Of a DNA stretch of 64,000 nucleotides, positions 1-8,954 are shown one piece after another. The DNA lies in assembly GCA_964593925.1 (NCBI GenBank), contig CAZQKM010000010.1:1-64000 (forward strand). The letters are read 5' to 3'. This stretch comes from Oleidesulfovibrio sp964593925 (GTDB lineage Bacteria; Desulfobacterota; Desulfovibrionia; Desulfovibrionales; Desulfovibrionaceae). A model generated the notes under the pieces. The model made no database searches and was not told the DNA's origin. It was given only the letters and a program-made list of their open reading frames with translations. Both the position numbers and the translations under genes were made by a program. Position 1 is the first letter of the stretch; every line of letters begins with the position of its first letter.

Positions 1-72
1 CGCAAGTCATTTCAGCAGATTGCGAAAAACAGTACAAAAGTTTATAGTATAAGGCAAGAGAAGGAGATACAA

Positions 73-729
73 GTGAATCAATCAAAACAATATGTTATAG
101 ATACGCTTTCGGCCACGGGGTCTTGGCGGCTTTTTAAAATCATGGCCGAAATTGTTGACGGCTTTGAAAGCCTCAGTGACCTGGACAAATGCGTTTCCAT
201 TTTTGGTTCCGCACGTGTGGAGCCGGGAACGCCTCTGTACCTGGAAACAGAAAGACTTGCCTCGCTGCTCGTACAGGAAGGATACGGCATTATCACCGGT
301 GGCGGCCCGGGTTTGATGGAGGCGGGCAATAAAGGCGCCATGGAAGGAGGAGGAGAATCCGTGGGCCTGCACATCCACCTGCCCTTTGAACAAAAATCCA
401 ATCAGTACATTACAACCCGTTGCGACTTCAGATACTTTTTTGTTCGCAAGCTGATGTTCATCAAGTATGCCATGGCCTATGTGGTTATGCCCGGTGGCAT
501 AGGCACGCTGGACGAATTGAGCGAGGCTTTCGTGCTCACCCAGACAAAACGAATTAAGCCTTTTCCCATTATCTTGTATGACAGCGATTACTGGAAAGGG
601 CTACTCGACTGGATACGTGATAAAATGGTTTCTGGCGGCTTTATCCGCGAAGAAGAGATGGGGCTCATTACGGTTAAGGATACACCAGAAGAGGTTGTCT
701 CCTATATCAAAAAGCATGTCATCATCTAG
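73..729 (+). CDS. LOG-family Rossmann-fold protein (TIGR00730 type)
   Basis: A 218-residue member of the LOG (lonely guy) / YvdD family. Characterised relatives are nucleoside 5'-monophosphate phosphoribohydrolases acting on cytokinin-like nucleotides or AMP. The sequence shows the two family signatures: GGGPGLMEAGNKGA (about residues 76-89) and the PGGxGTxxE motif (PGGIGTLDEL, about residues 140-149), whose Glu is catalytic in the family. The start is GTG at 73, chosen because AAGGAG lies at 61-66. The 3' end overlaps the proposed tadA start by 14 bases, so the two are probably co-transcribed. Family assignment is firm; the physiological substrate is unknown. Confidence 0.9.
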   Translation: MNQSKQYVIDTLSATGSWRLFKIMAEIVDGFESLSDLDKCVSIFGSARVEPGTPLYLETERLASLLVQEGYGIITGGGPGLMEAGNKGAMEGGGESVGLHIHLPFEQKSNQYITTRCDFRYFFVRKLMFIKYAMAYVVMPGGIGTLDELSEAFVLTQTKRIKPFPIILYDSDYWKGLLDWIRDKMVSGGFIREEEMGLITVKDTPEEVVSYIKKHVII

Positions 730-1258
730 TAGACGACCGCCTGAATTAATGCGCATAATCCCCCCTGCCCCAAACGGATGGCCCCACTGGGAAGCGCTTA
801 TGCAGCGCGCCCTTGCCGAAGCGGATAAAGCAGAAAGCCTGGGTGAAGTACCAGTGGGGGCTCTTGTGGTCAGCTCCAAAGGGGCCATCTTGGGTACAGG
901 GTATAATCGCGTCATTGCAGCACATGATCCCACGGCCCACGCAGAGATTATTGCCCTCAGGGCTGCCTGCCAACATACAAGCAACTACCGGCTGGAAAAA
1001 GCCATCCTTGTGGTGACGCTAGAGCCTTGTCTGATGTGTACCGGGGCCATTGTCCATGCCCGCCTTGAGGGCGTTATATACGGCGCACCAGATGCCAGGG
1101 CAGGTGCCGTGGATTCATGTATTGACGGTCTTGAGCAACCTTTTCATAACCATCACATGTGGTATATGAGTGGCATCTGTGAGCAAGAATGTGCTGCCCG
1201 CCTGCATGCCTTTTTTCAAAAAAAACGCCGCCCTCCTGACCCTCCAGCTGGCTTTTAG
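716..1258 (+). CDS. tadA: tRNA(adenine34) deaminase TadA
   Basis: Deaminates A34 to inosine in the tRNA-Arg(ACG) anticodon; an essential cytoplasmic zinc enzyme. The cytidine-deaminase fold is clear: the HAE motif (in DPTAHAEIIAL) supplies the zinc ligand His and the proton-shuttling Glu, and LEPCLMCTGA supplies the two Cys ligands (PCxxC). I take ATG 716, which overlaps the upstream LOG gene; ATG 749 is an equally possible start. Neither has a good ribosome-binding site, so translational coupling to the upstream gene is likely. The size (180 aa from 716, 169 aa from 749) suits the family. The C-terminus ends in a Lys/Arg/Pro-rich tail. Confidence 0.92.
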   Translation: MSSSSRRPPELMRIIPPAPNGWPHWEALMQRALAEADKAESLGEVPVGALVVSSKGAILGTGYNRVIAAHDPTAHAEIIALRAACQHTSNYRLEKAILVVTLEPCLMCTGAIVHARLEGVIYGAPDARAGAVDSCIDGLEQPFHNHHMWYMSGICEQECAARLHAFFQKKRRPPDPPAGF

Positions 1259-1414
1259 CTCCGGCTGCTCCCTGTCAACGGCAAGCTGAGTTTGTTCTGC
1301 AAAAAGATATTGGGCAAGAGAAAGAAGGCTTCCAGGGTTGGGAAACGGGATTGGGTTTTTGATTTGTGAGTGATATGGTAATCCTCCCATTGCTGGGAGT
1401 CCTGAAAAGTAGAA

Positions 1415-2224
1415 CCCATGCAGCCTATGCCAGACTGGCTCGCGGAGGATATCCCCCAAGAACCGCGTGGGCCGTTCATTGCTGTAGGTCCAAAGCCACC
1501 TGGTGGCATAATTCTGGACCTCACCAATGGTTTCAAACAAATATTGGCTCAACCAGTCATACCGAACTGTTCGGTTGTAGCGTTCAACGTAGGTGTTCTG
1601 TGTATGTACTCAAGGCGAACTCCCTTTCTTTCGACCCAAGCTTGAAGCCGGTGGCTGACATACCCGGGGCCGTTGTCGCAACGTATCACCTCGGGAGCAT
1701 ACCGCCACTTGATGATTTGCTCCAACCTACGAACTACACGTTCCGACGGCAACGAGAAATCAGCCTCGATGGCAACCCTTCACGGTTGAAGTCGTCGATC
1801 ACGTTTGACAGGCGGAAGCTGAGGCCGTTGCGCAACTGGTCATGCATGAAATCCATGTACCAGACACGGTTGAGCGTTTCGGGCCCTGCGAGTAGCTCCG
1901 GCTTTTCGCGCACGATGCGCTTTTTGGGCTTGATACGCATAATGAAGCTCCAATTTGCAATATATCCGGTACACCAGCTTGTGATTTCAGCCGAAGCCCC
2001 TTGAGGTTGCGCAGATACAGAAAGCACAAACCGAATCCCCAATTGCGCTGATTGCACGTCAAACACACCAGCCAGTCGGCGATCTGTTCGTTTTCGGCCG
2101 ACAGCTTCGGGTTGTAGCGGTAGCATGTCTGGCTGCCATGAGACACTTCGCAGGCCTGCCGGATGCTCAAGCTTCGTATTTCAACAGCTATTCTGGCCAC
2201 TTCGCTGCGACGAAACGGCCTCAC
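1415..2224 (-). pseudogene. IS3-family transposase OrfB, frameshifted
   Basis: OrfB homology runs across several frames of the minus strand. The first segment starts at 2224 (MRPFRRSEVARIA). A second frame carries the first catalytic Asp (RVWYMDFMHDQL). A third carries the second Asp (VIRCDNGPGYVSH, about 1660-1700). A fourth carries the catalytic Glu motif (YVERYNRTVRYDWL) followed by SQYLFETIGEVQN. A short deletion plus frame change separates the second Asp from the Glu near 1580-1590, and another shift follows NERP. All three DDE residues can still be found, so decay looks fairly recent, but no single frame encodes an active enzyme. Confidence 0.8.
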
Positions 2225-2487
2225 CAGCTTTTTGCGAGCGCCTCGACAACGACTTCGGCCTTCATCCTTTCCTCGGCATACATGCGCTTAAGCAGACGGT
2301 CTTCGCGCTTTAGCTCCTTCATGCCCGTCATCAGCGAGGCGGCCATGCCGCCATACCTGGTGCGACACTTGTAAAAGGTGGCGCTGCCCATGCCGTGTTT
2401 GCGGCAAAGCCGGGCCACGGGAATTTCGCTTTCGGCCTGCTTCAAAATGTTCAAAATCTGCGCGTCGCTGTGACGTGATGTCTTCAT
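2221..2487 (-). CDS. IS3-family transposase OrfA
   Basis: An 88-residue helix-turn-helix OrfA of the IS3 family. It contains the typical start (SRHSDAQILNILKQAE), a recognition helix region (CRKHGMGSATFYKCR) and the leucine-zipper-like segment (LKREDRLLKRMYAEERMKAE). The reading frame is intact and of full family length. The end overlaps the proposed orfB start by four bases, the usual site of the programmed -1 frameshift in IS3 elements. With orfB broken, OrfA could at most act as a DNA-binding regulator of related copies. Confidence 0.85.
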   Translation of the reverse strand: MKTSRHSDAQILNILKQAESEIPVARLCRKHGMGSATFYKCRTRYGGMAASLMTGMKELKREDRLLKRMYAEERMKAEVVVEALAKSW

Positions 2488-2559
2488 GTAGAATCTCCTC
2501 CAATTTGGTTAGTGAAAAATTCTACTTTTCAGAACTACTGTTTTGAGGGGTGATTACCA

Positions 2560-3304
2560 CTTGCATACAAATCGTACCGCAAGGGAATGAGCAAAACACA
2601 TATGTTATGAAGGGGATATTTTATGCCGTTTGACTATAAGTAGGAATATAAATCTTTATACATTCCTTCTCAACATACCGTTATTTTAGAAACTCAAAAT
2701 ATGATTTTTTTTGCAGAACGCTTGAGTGGAAACATCAATAAATATTTAGAATAATATTGTATCGCTGTAAATTTACTTTATGGCATACAGCACACTTTAA
2801 ACATGAGATATAAAATATTTTTTTGAATATGCTGGACCTCAAATTGAGTGTCTTTGGCGTCAAAAATGGATATAGTGTATAAATACTTCCAGCAAATACT
2901 TGTCCCAATGTATTTCTTTGCTCCGTTTATCGAATTTTGTAGCATAAATGTATTTTAATTTTCCAGTTTCTGTAGAGACTCAAAAGAAAAAAATTGATTT
3001 TTCAAAGGCCCTTTTTTTTACATATGAAGAAGGGCTTTGTGTGCAATGCATGCATATGGGCTCTTAAAATGAAAAAGCAACAACCATTTCAACTATGGAT
3101 GCATTTATACAAAAAAAATGATACAAAATTGATATAACAGAAAATTAATATCATCATGAAATATATCTAGGCGATCCACGAAAAATTGATGCTTCTGAGC
3201 TAAAAACAGTAATACGATATCCCATAAAAAAATAGGCATAGACAATGTCGTCAATGGGCTGTGATTTGCTGTGTTTCTTGCCCATCTCCTTGCTATGCAA
3301 GGAG
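2560..3304. other. AT-rich stretch without a supported gene
   Basis: About 745 bases, visibly much richer in A and T than the flanking genes. No reading frame on either strand resembles a protein. It lies between an IS3 relic and an IS5 fragment and may be decayed foreign DNA or a former regulatory region. I see no convincing hairpins or direct repeats in it. Confidence 0.5.
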
Positions 3305-3525
3305 ATGAAAATGCAACCTACACATCGCCGCCACAATATATCTGACCAAACCTGGGAGCTTTTGGAACCGCACCTATCGGGGCGCAAAAAAACTTGAGAC
3401 GGGAACGCTCGCGACAGCCGCCAATTTACCAATGCAGCGTTTTGGATATTGAGTACTGGCGCACCTTGGCGAGACTTGCCGCCAAACTGCTGCGACTGGG
3501 AAAACGTGTATCGCCAGTTTGGTTG
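3305..3525 (+). pseudogene. IS5-family transposase, N-terminal fragment
   Basis: The plus strand from ATG 3305 (preceded by AAGGAG) reads as the N-terminus of an IS5-family (IS427-like) OrfA: THRRHNISDQTWELLEPHL, then a frame change or stop near 3397, then RDSRQFTNAAFWIL and STGAPWRDLPP, up to VYRQF. The remaining part of the transposase is absent. The homology stops about six bases before the stop codon of the minus-strand giant protein, so this fragment marks a rearrangement boundary. No terminal inverted repeat was identified. Confidence 0.72.
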
Positions 3526-3526
3526 A

Positions 3527-6500
3527 CTAGGCAGTGGTATTCATCAGTTGCATGTACAGCTGCTCACTGTCATTATCGTTGTTGTAGTAGACACACTCCG
3601 AACCACTGGTGCCCATGGTTTCATCGGCATTGGTCCAGCAAGAAGCCTCCAAATCAAGCTGCTGGGCGTCTTCAGAGCTGAAGATAATTTCGGCATCGCT
3701 GACAGCATCCTCCGAAGAGGTAACGGCGTTCTCCAAAGAGGTATCTGCCAAGACACGATCAAGCGCTTCATCCAGTAAGTCATTTTCACTCCCCTCAAAC
3801 AGCAGAGCCCCCAACTCATACAACGAAATCTCCTCTTCCTGAGAAGAAGTGTGAGAGAATATCTCAGCGTCTGCGGCAAAGGCAGCGGCTTCTACCATGT
3901 GAGGTGAAAACGCTGCCCCCGAAGGCACTATATCAAGGGTAATATCCATGCCGCTGGTGTTCAGTTGAGTGACAAGGTTGCTTAACCATTCAAGGCCGTT
4001 GCCAGGCCCGCCATCAATTTTTACAGTGATGGTTTCGCAGTCTATGTCTCCCAGCTTGTCCTCCATCCAGCCTTGATACCAGTTGTTGAAGGTCTCTACA
4101 TCTGGGGCATTCAGGATAAGGGTGTCATTTCCTGCACCGGCGGCGATAATAACGTTACCCCCAATGGCACCGTTCAGGCTGAAAGTATCATTTCCTACAC
4201 CGGAAACGATATTGATGAAGCCACCTTGAGTTGCCAGAATATCGCCCCCCAGCAAGGAAAAGGAGTTATCGCCATTACCCAGATCCCATTCCTGCCTTGC
4301 CTCGCCACCTACAGCACGGATTTTGCCGTTAAAAAGTACTTGGTCATCTCCTTCCCCAAAACGAGCATTGATGAGGCCAGTATCCGTAACCGCGGCATTA
4401 CCATTGAGGATAAAAATCTTGCTGTCCTCTTCTCCTGCACCTCCCATTTCCCATATTATATTAGCAGCTTGAGAGGAATATGCGCCCTTGACAAGCATGT
4501 CCCCGGTGATTTCAACCCGGTCATGGCCGTTGCGAAGCGAAAAAGCCATATGCCCACCATCATAGGCCAAAACATCACCTTTCAGAGTAATGGTGTCAGC
4601 AAGGTTGGTGCCGTTCAATACTATCCGCCCACCGCTGAGCGCTTCCAAGGCTATACCCTTAAACTGGCCTGCAGCATTGGTAATGGTACAGGAAATGTTA
4701 ACCGTCAAAGGAGCATACTCCCCCCACGTTACGGGATCAGCTGCAGTAATCTCCAGATCCCCGTTCCCATAGGGGTTAGTGCTTCCGCTCGCACTGATAC
4801 CAACGCTCCTTTGCGTGTTGTCCACATCAATGTTCACCGTAGAAGCAAAGAGTTTCATATCTGCACTAGCAGCATTTGTAGCTGCGGCAACCCGCAAACC
4901 ATAGTTTGCAGAATCACCGGTAGTGGCCCCACCACTAACAGAAACATCCAATGTTTGTGCAGCAATCTTTACCGGTACAAAAACAAACGGACTATCCTCT
5001 CGGCCAAAGGCAGCAACATCTATCCCTGTATTGTATCGGGCACCATGCACATTGATATCAAGAGAATCCATATTATTGAGGTACCCACGCCCCAAAGAGA
5101 GACCTTCGGGCAAGCTACCAATGATCAAGCTATTTTCTGCCAGGATACCTGTAGCCTTACTCATGCCTCTATTGACATTCCCCTGCACTGTGGCATTTAC
5201 CTCAAATTCAGGTCCATCAACAGAGACAACCAGACCTGAAAGTATGCTGCCCGGCTTCTGGAGAAGCGATGCAGAGGTCGCAATCCCCGTGCTATAGCTC
5301 GTACCCCCATTATGCTGTGCGGTGACATCAATAGTAAACTTTTCCGTGGCTTCTACATGCAAGAACTGTCCTCTAAGGGAATCCCCACAGGTCTCAGTAT
5401 TATCAATGCCTGTAATGTTGTTGTCAGCAGACGCAGTGTTTGTCCCCACTTCTCCCTTGAGAATGACGTTTGTACCCGAAAAAGACAGTATCGGATCTAT
5501 TTCACTTGAAGAAACCTCCATGACGGCAGAGTTGTGCACCACACTTATATCCTCTCCGTTGCCAGAAACACTTAAGACAAGATCACCTTGAGCGTGCAGG
5601 TTCACTGTACCGTTCATGAAATCCACGGCAGAGAGATTACCCTGCCCTGCAGAGTGTATGCCCTCGTGGTTGACCTCTATGTTGATGCCAGCACCAGAAG
5701 TTACAGAAACAGTACCCAGTGAAGCCCCAACACCCGCCACCCTACCACCAAAAGTTTGGCTGCCAAGGTCAAGAATGACATTAACACCACCCTCAGCATC
5801 AAGATACACGCCGGAGTCTTCACCATCCTTATCCTTCATAGCCTTGATATAGGTGCTGTATTCCTGCGCCATAAACCAGCCCTTGCCGTCGGTGAAATCT
5901 TCGGGTGAGAACAGATCATAGGCACCAAGACCACTACCGCTAAACAGGCCGTATATGCCAGAAGTAGCAAAGGCTCCGCCAGTGGTCTGATTGTCTACAT
6001 GTACGAGTATGTCTTCTTCTGCCGTGATCTGGACCCTACCACCCTCTGTGGCAGCCACACCCGCGTAGGAAATCCTGGACTGGTCCTGGGCATCCGTATT
6101 GCCGGTGATCCTGGCGTTTATGGTAACGCTGCCCGCTGAAGTCACAATAGTTTCAGAATAATCTTCAATAGTATTAGAAGCAGTAAAAATTACTCCGTCA
6201 CCGCGTATGCCGGTAACCACGGCATGGGCATCACTACCGGGCGCAAACCCCTGTGAGGCCACGTTGATGGTCACCTCACTTGCGGTAACAACATTTTTAC
6301 CACCCTCAGTGGCATAAATAGCGCTGACGTAGGTTGCGTCTGCATCGTCTGTATCAGGCACACCCCCGCCAGCACTTATGGTGGCGCTACCACCATTTAC
6401 CGTGATGGTGTTGAGGGCATCTTGCCCTTTGGCAGCCATGGTAGAGACCACGGATGCATCATATTCTGTTCTTGATGCGTCAAGCCAATAGGGGAAGCTC

Positions 6501-7630
6501 TGAGAAAAAAAACCTTCGTGTGAGGCCTCAAAAAGTGCCTCACCAGTATTATGGATATAAAAAGAGCCGTTATCAAGATTCAGCTCGACAGAAGAAGAGT
6601 ACTTTTCGGCAGATCCTGTGTCGCTTCTGGCAGTGAGAGAGCTTTCATGGACCTGCAGATGCAACTCGGTGTTTGCATACCCCTCTGGCGTGCCGATGGT
6701 GGCCCCGCTTGTATGACCGGACACAAAAGCAGAATCGCCGCCCAGTGCGTTATCATTACTGCCGGCCCATGTTTTTTCGGTAAAGGGAAGACTTTCATCC
6801 GGGGATAGCCAGGCGACATCCACCAGGTCGTTGGTGGAGCTGGAACCTATTTGCATGTCATAGGCATAGTTACCCACAACGATGGTGATATTTTCCGGGC
6901 CAACAGCCCCGGCTGCAGGATCCAGCAGAGAAATGATAAATTGCCCCGTGGCACTATTATAGCGTACCGTGTAATTAGTGCCTCCCAAGATGATGACGTT
7001 CTGAGGGAATGGGCCAGGCAAAATGTTACCATTGGCGTCAAGCACGCTGACAGCCACAAGGGGCTGTCCTGTACCATCAGCCCCGAGCAGAGCCGCACGA
7101 ACATGGAAGGTAGGATCCGGAGTGCCTCCGCCACCAGTACCGCCATCGCCAGTACCGCCATCGCCAGTACCATCAGGTGCAAGCATGGTATTTGCAGCAT
7201 CCGCAAGCAGGACATCGAGCCCAACGCTATTACCATACAACAGGTGACCGTCAATAGCTTGCAGCCTGTCCACGCCATCAAAAATCAGCCCGGCACTCTC
7301 TTCATACGAACCCACGCCGCCACTCTGCTGCGATGCAGGGCCACCAGATGCACTAATGTCAAATTCTGGATCCAAGGCCAACAAAAACACATCACTATTG
7401 ACAATAACGCCCTCTGCCAACTCCAGCTTAGGCAAATCGCCTTGGGCGTCCGGCACGAAAAAGTCAACGAGCGTGATCTTTGCTCCTGAACCAGAAGTCA
7501 GGATCAGGCTACTGTCGGAACGTGTAAATGTGACGCCTACCACGTCAAAGCCAAAGGAAATTCGTTGTCCGGCTGTGATGGGAATGATTTGAGAATCATT
7601 GCCGAACATGGTTAAATTTTTCGTAGCCAT
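3527..7630 (-). CDS. Giant repeat-rich, probably type I-secreted surface protein with RTX-like C-terminal region
   Basis: 1367 residues, rich in Gly, Ala, Asp, Thr and Ser and very poor in Cys. There is no classical signal peptide. The N-terminal ~95 residues (FTRSDSSLILTSGSGAKITL and onward) resemble the N-terminal module common in large type I-secreted proteins of Desulfovibrio. Residues 153-171 are a Gly-Asp-Thr linker made of short repeats. The bulk (about 300-1080) is beta-strand-rich with recurring patterns such as GGxxxITAEED and GTVxVTSGAG, suggesting a beta-helix adhesin. Around 1090-1174 are RTX-like nonapeptides (GEGDDQVLF, GVGNDTFSL, GAGNDTLIL), which bind calcium in RTX proteins. 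The last ~190 residues are acidic. Minus-strand GGGGGG lies just before the ATG. Secretion route and adhesin role are inferred; no transporter gene is in the window. The stop codon lies next to an IS5 fragment, so the C-terminus may be shortened. Confidence 0.75.
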   Translation of the reverse strand: MATKNLTMFGNDSQIIPITAGQRISFGFDVVGVTFTRSDSSLILTSGSGAKITLVDFFVPDAQGDLPKLELAEGVIVNSDVFLLALDPEFDISASGGPASQQSGGVGSYEESAGLIFDGVDRLQAIDGHLLYGNSVGLDVLLADAANTMLAPDGTGDGGTGDGGTGGGGTPDPTFHVRAALLGADGTGQPLVAVSVLDANGNILPGPFPQNVIILGGTNYTVRYNSATGQFIISLLDPAAGAVGPENITIVVGNYAYDMQIGSSSTNDLVDVAWLSPDESLPFTEKTWAGSNDNALGGDSAFVSGHTSGATIGTPEGYANTELHLQVHESSLTARSDTGSAEKYSSSVELNLDNGSFYIHNTGEALFEASHEGFFSQSFPYWLDASRTEYDASVVSTMAAKGQDALNTITVNGGSATISAGGGVPDTDDADATYVSAIYATEGGKNVVTASEVTINVASQGFAPGSDAHAVVTGIRGDGVIFTASNTIEDYSETIVTSAGSVTINARITGNTDAQDQSRISYAGVAATEGGRVQITAEEDILVHVDNQTTGGAFATSGIYGLFSGSGLGAYDLFSPEDFTDGKGWFMAQEYSTYIKAMKDKDGEDSGVYLDAEGGVNVILDLGSQTFGGRVAGVGASLGTVSVTSGAGINIEVNHEGIHSAGQGNLSAVDFMNGTVNLHAQGDLVLSVSGNGEDISVVHNSAVMEVSSSEIDPILSFSGTNVILKGEVGTNTASADNNITGIDNTETCGDSLRGQFLHVEATEKFTIDVTAQHNGGTSYSTGIATSASLLQKPGSILSGLVVSVDGPEFEVNATVQGNVNRGMSKATGILAENSLIIGSLPEGLSLGRGYLNNMDSLDINVHGARYNTGIDVAAFGREDSPFVFVPVKIAAQTLDVSVSGGATTGDSANYGLRVAAATNAASADMKLFASTVNIDVDNTQRSVGISASGSTNPYGNGDLEITAADPVTWGEYAPLTVNISCTITNAAGQFKGIALEALSGGRIVLNGTNLADTITLKGDVLAYDGGHMAFSLRNGHDRVEITGDMLVKGAYSSQAANIIWEMGGAGEEDSKIFILNGNAAVTDTGLINARFGEGDDQVLFNGKIRAVGGEARQEWDLGNGDNSFSLLGGDILATQGGFINIVSGVGNDTFSLNGAIGGNVIIAAGAGNDTLILNAPDVETFNNWYQGWMEDKLGDIDCETITVKIDGGPGNGLEWLSNLVTQLNTSGMDITLDIVPSGAAFSPHMVEAAAFAADAEIFSHTSSQEEEISLYELGALLFEGSENDLLDEALDRVLADTSLENAVTSSEDAVSDAEIIFSSEDAQQLDLEASCWTNADETMGTSGSECVYYNNDNDSEQLYMQLMNTTA
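7133..7175 (-). repeat. 15-bp tandem repeat encoding a Gly-Asp-Gly-Gly-Thr linker
   Basis: The unit AGTACCGCCATCGCC occurs at 7136-7150 and 7151-7165, with a partial unit after it. On the coding strand it gives repeated GDGGT in the linker of the giant protein. Copy number could vary by slippage without breaking the frame, because the unit is a multiple of three. Confidence 0.75.
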
Positions 7631-7668
7631 AACGCCCCCCCATATGCTACAAAAGTCCCCTTTTTTTT

Positions 7669-7697
7669 ATTTTATATCTTTTAGCGAAAAATCGCAA
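7669..7697 (-). promoter_or_regulatory. Candidate sigma-70 promoter of the giant protein gene
   Basis: On the minus strand TTGCGA (7697-7692) and TAAAAT (7674-7669) are separated by 17 bases, about 40 bases ahead of the ATG at 7630. The spacing is ideal, the -10 matches five of six positions and the -35 four of six. It lies in an A/T-rich upstream region. Prediction only. Confidence 0.4.
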
Positions 7698-7842
7698 GCC
7701 CCTCGACTGAATCCGATTGGGCAAATGCCCCGTCAAAAAGTATTGTGGATGCGCTCCACCGCAAACAATATCCAGCCCGGAAAATGCTACGTCTAAAAGC
7801 ATGCCCCCCTAACAAACTACGAATACTACATAAAAAATTTCC

Positions 7843-8885
7843 ATCACAGCAATAGGCACATTCTGAACACCCTGAAACAGGCTGAAAGCACCTTATCGGT
7901 ACCTGAGCTTTATCGCGAACACGGAAACGAGTAGCCCACCGTTCTGTACATGGCGAGTAAAATAAGGAGGCGTAGACGTATCACTCACGGTTTGACTGAA
8001 GGAATTGGAAGCCGAAAACAGGCGACTGGAAAAATATACTCCGCCATGGCGGCTAGAATGAAAAAAGACTGCCTGAAGAAAGCTCCGGCCGTTACTGCGG
8101 TACAAAATGGCCAAGCAGGCCGAGAATAACAGACGCTTGAATTCTTGTCAGGCGTACGAAATCTTTCATATGGCAAAAACGAACTGTAGATGCTCCTTAA
8201 CGTTCTCTACTAAAAATATATAAAGGGCTGGCGCGTGCACTTGGCGCGCAATCAAAAAAATCAGAAGCCATACTTTCTGATTTTGTGCAATGCAAGGGAA
8301 GGGAGATGGAATCACAAACGCATGCACTGTAGTTACCGTGCACCGGGGCGCAGCTTTCGCATCACACATAAAAAACGAATTGTCCGAGGAAAACAGCCCA
8401 ACTAAAGCAAGTCAATGGGCTCATAATCGGATTCGCCTATGAATGTACTACTATACGGCCACCTGTGAGAGGGCAAGGCACGGCTGCCGGCTATCCTTGA
8501 GGTACTACCCGAAAGGGTTTGACAATAAGACTCGGCTGCTCCCTTTCAGGACATCGGGTTGCACCAAGCTGAACCAGGTCATTGGATACTGTGGCAAGCC
8601 CAAGGGTATTTGTTGTGATAACGGCCTGAGATATAGCAGTAATACACGGCAAGTAAGGCCTGCGAACCAAGGTGCTAAGCTTAAATAGATCCAGCCAGGA
8701 AGCCGCAGAACCATTCGCCATGACGTGTTGGCCACTATTTGTCGAGGCTACGCAATGGGTACAGAAGCAGGCTACCCATCGGTTTTGGACATACAATAAT
8801 GAGCAACCCAATTGGATATTTTTTTTGGGGGGGTATTATTCCAAACCAAACAGTGCAGGGCTACATAGTCCAATTTTGAAAAGCA
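7843..8885 (+). pseudogene. IS3-family element (IS407-like), heavily decayed, copy 2
   Basis: Plus-strand remains of both transposase genes. OrfA: HILNTLKQAESTLSVPELY (about 7858-7914), followed by WRVK, LKELEAENRRLEK and KIYSAMAARMKKDC in shifted frames with internal stops. OrfB N-terminus: KMAKQAENN (8105-8135). The second catalytic Asp region is PKGICCDNGLRYSSNT (about 8600-8645). The C-terminus is FWTYNNEQPNW followed by GGYYSKPN (about 8780-8850), interrupted by T8 and G7 runs. It is related to copy 1 at 1376-2559 but in opposite orientation and far more degraded. Terminal repeats are no longer identifiable. Confidence 0.72.
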
Positions 8886-8904
8886 GGACAAATGAGAAGA
8901 AGAA

Positions 8905-8932
8905 CCCCCTGCCGACATCGCTCGACAGGGGG
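8905..8932 (-). terminator. Rho-independent terminator of ppaC
   Basis: CCCCCTG (8905-8911) pairs with CAGGGGG (8926-8932), with an inner CGA/TCG pairing. On the minus strand the stem is followed by a pyrimidine-rich stretch with several T residues. It sits 22 bases beyond the ppaC stop codon. Confidence 0.7.
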
Positions 8933-8954
8933 CTATGAATGTAGCAGAATATGA

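Larger units (their letters stand above)
1376..2559 (-). mobile_element. IS3-family element (IS407-like), decayed, copy 1
   Basis: About 1.18 kb with recognisable imperfect terminal inverted repeats. The left end (1376-1414) begins TGGTAATC and contains CTGAAAAGTAGAA. The right end (2520-2559), read on the minus strand, also begins TGGTAATC and contains CTGAAAAGTAGAA. Between them are an intact orfA (2221-2487) and a frameshifted orfB, both on the minus strand, in usual IS3 order. No target-site duplication is obvious. Length and layout are normal for IS3 elements, but the broken orfB means it should not move by itself. Confidence 0.85.

Noticed and set aside
4073..5239. 388-codon plus-strand frame inside the giant protein gene
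   Set aside because: Antisense shadow of the minus-strand gene; composition and lack of start signals argue against translation.
7133..7175. Short repeats considered as a CRISPR or integron-like array
   Set aside because: The units are 15 bp, contiguous and in frame inside a coding linker.
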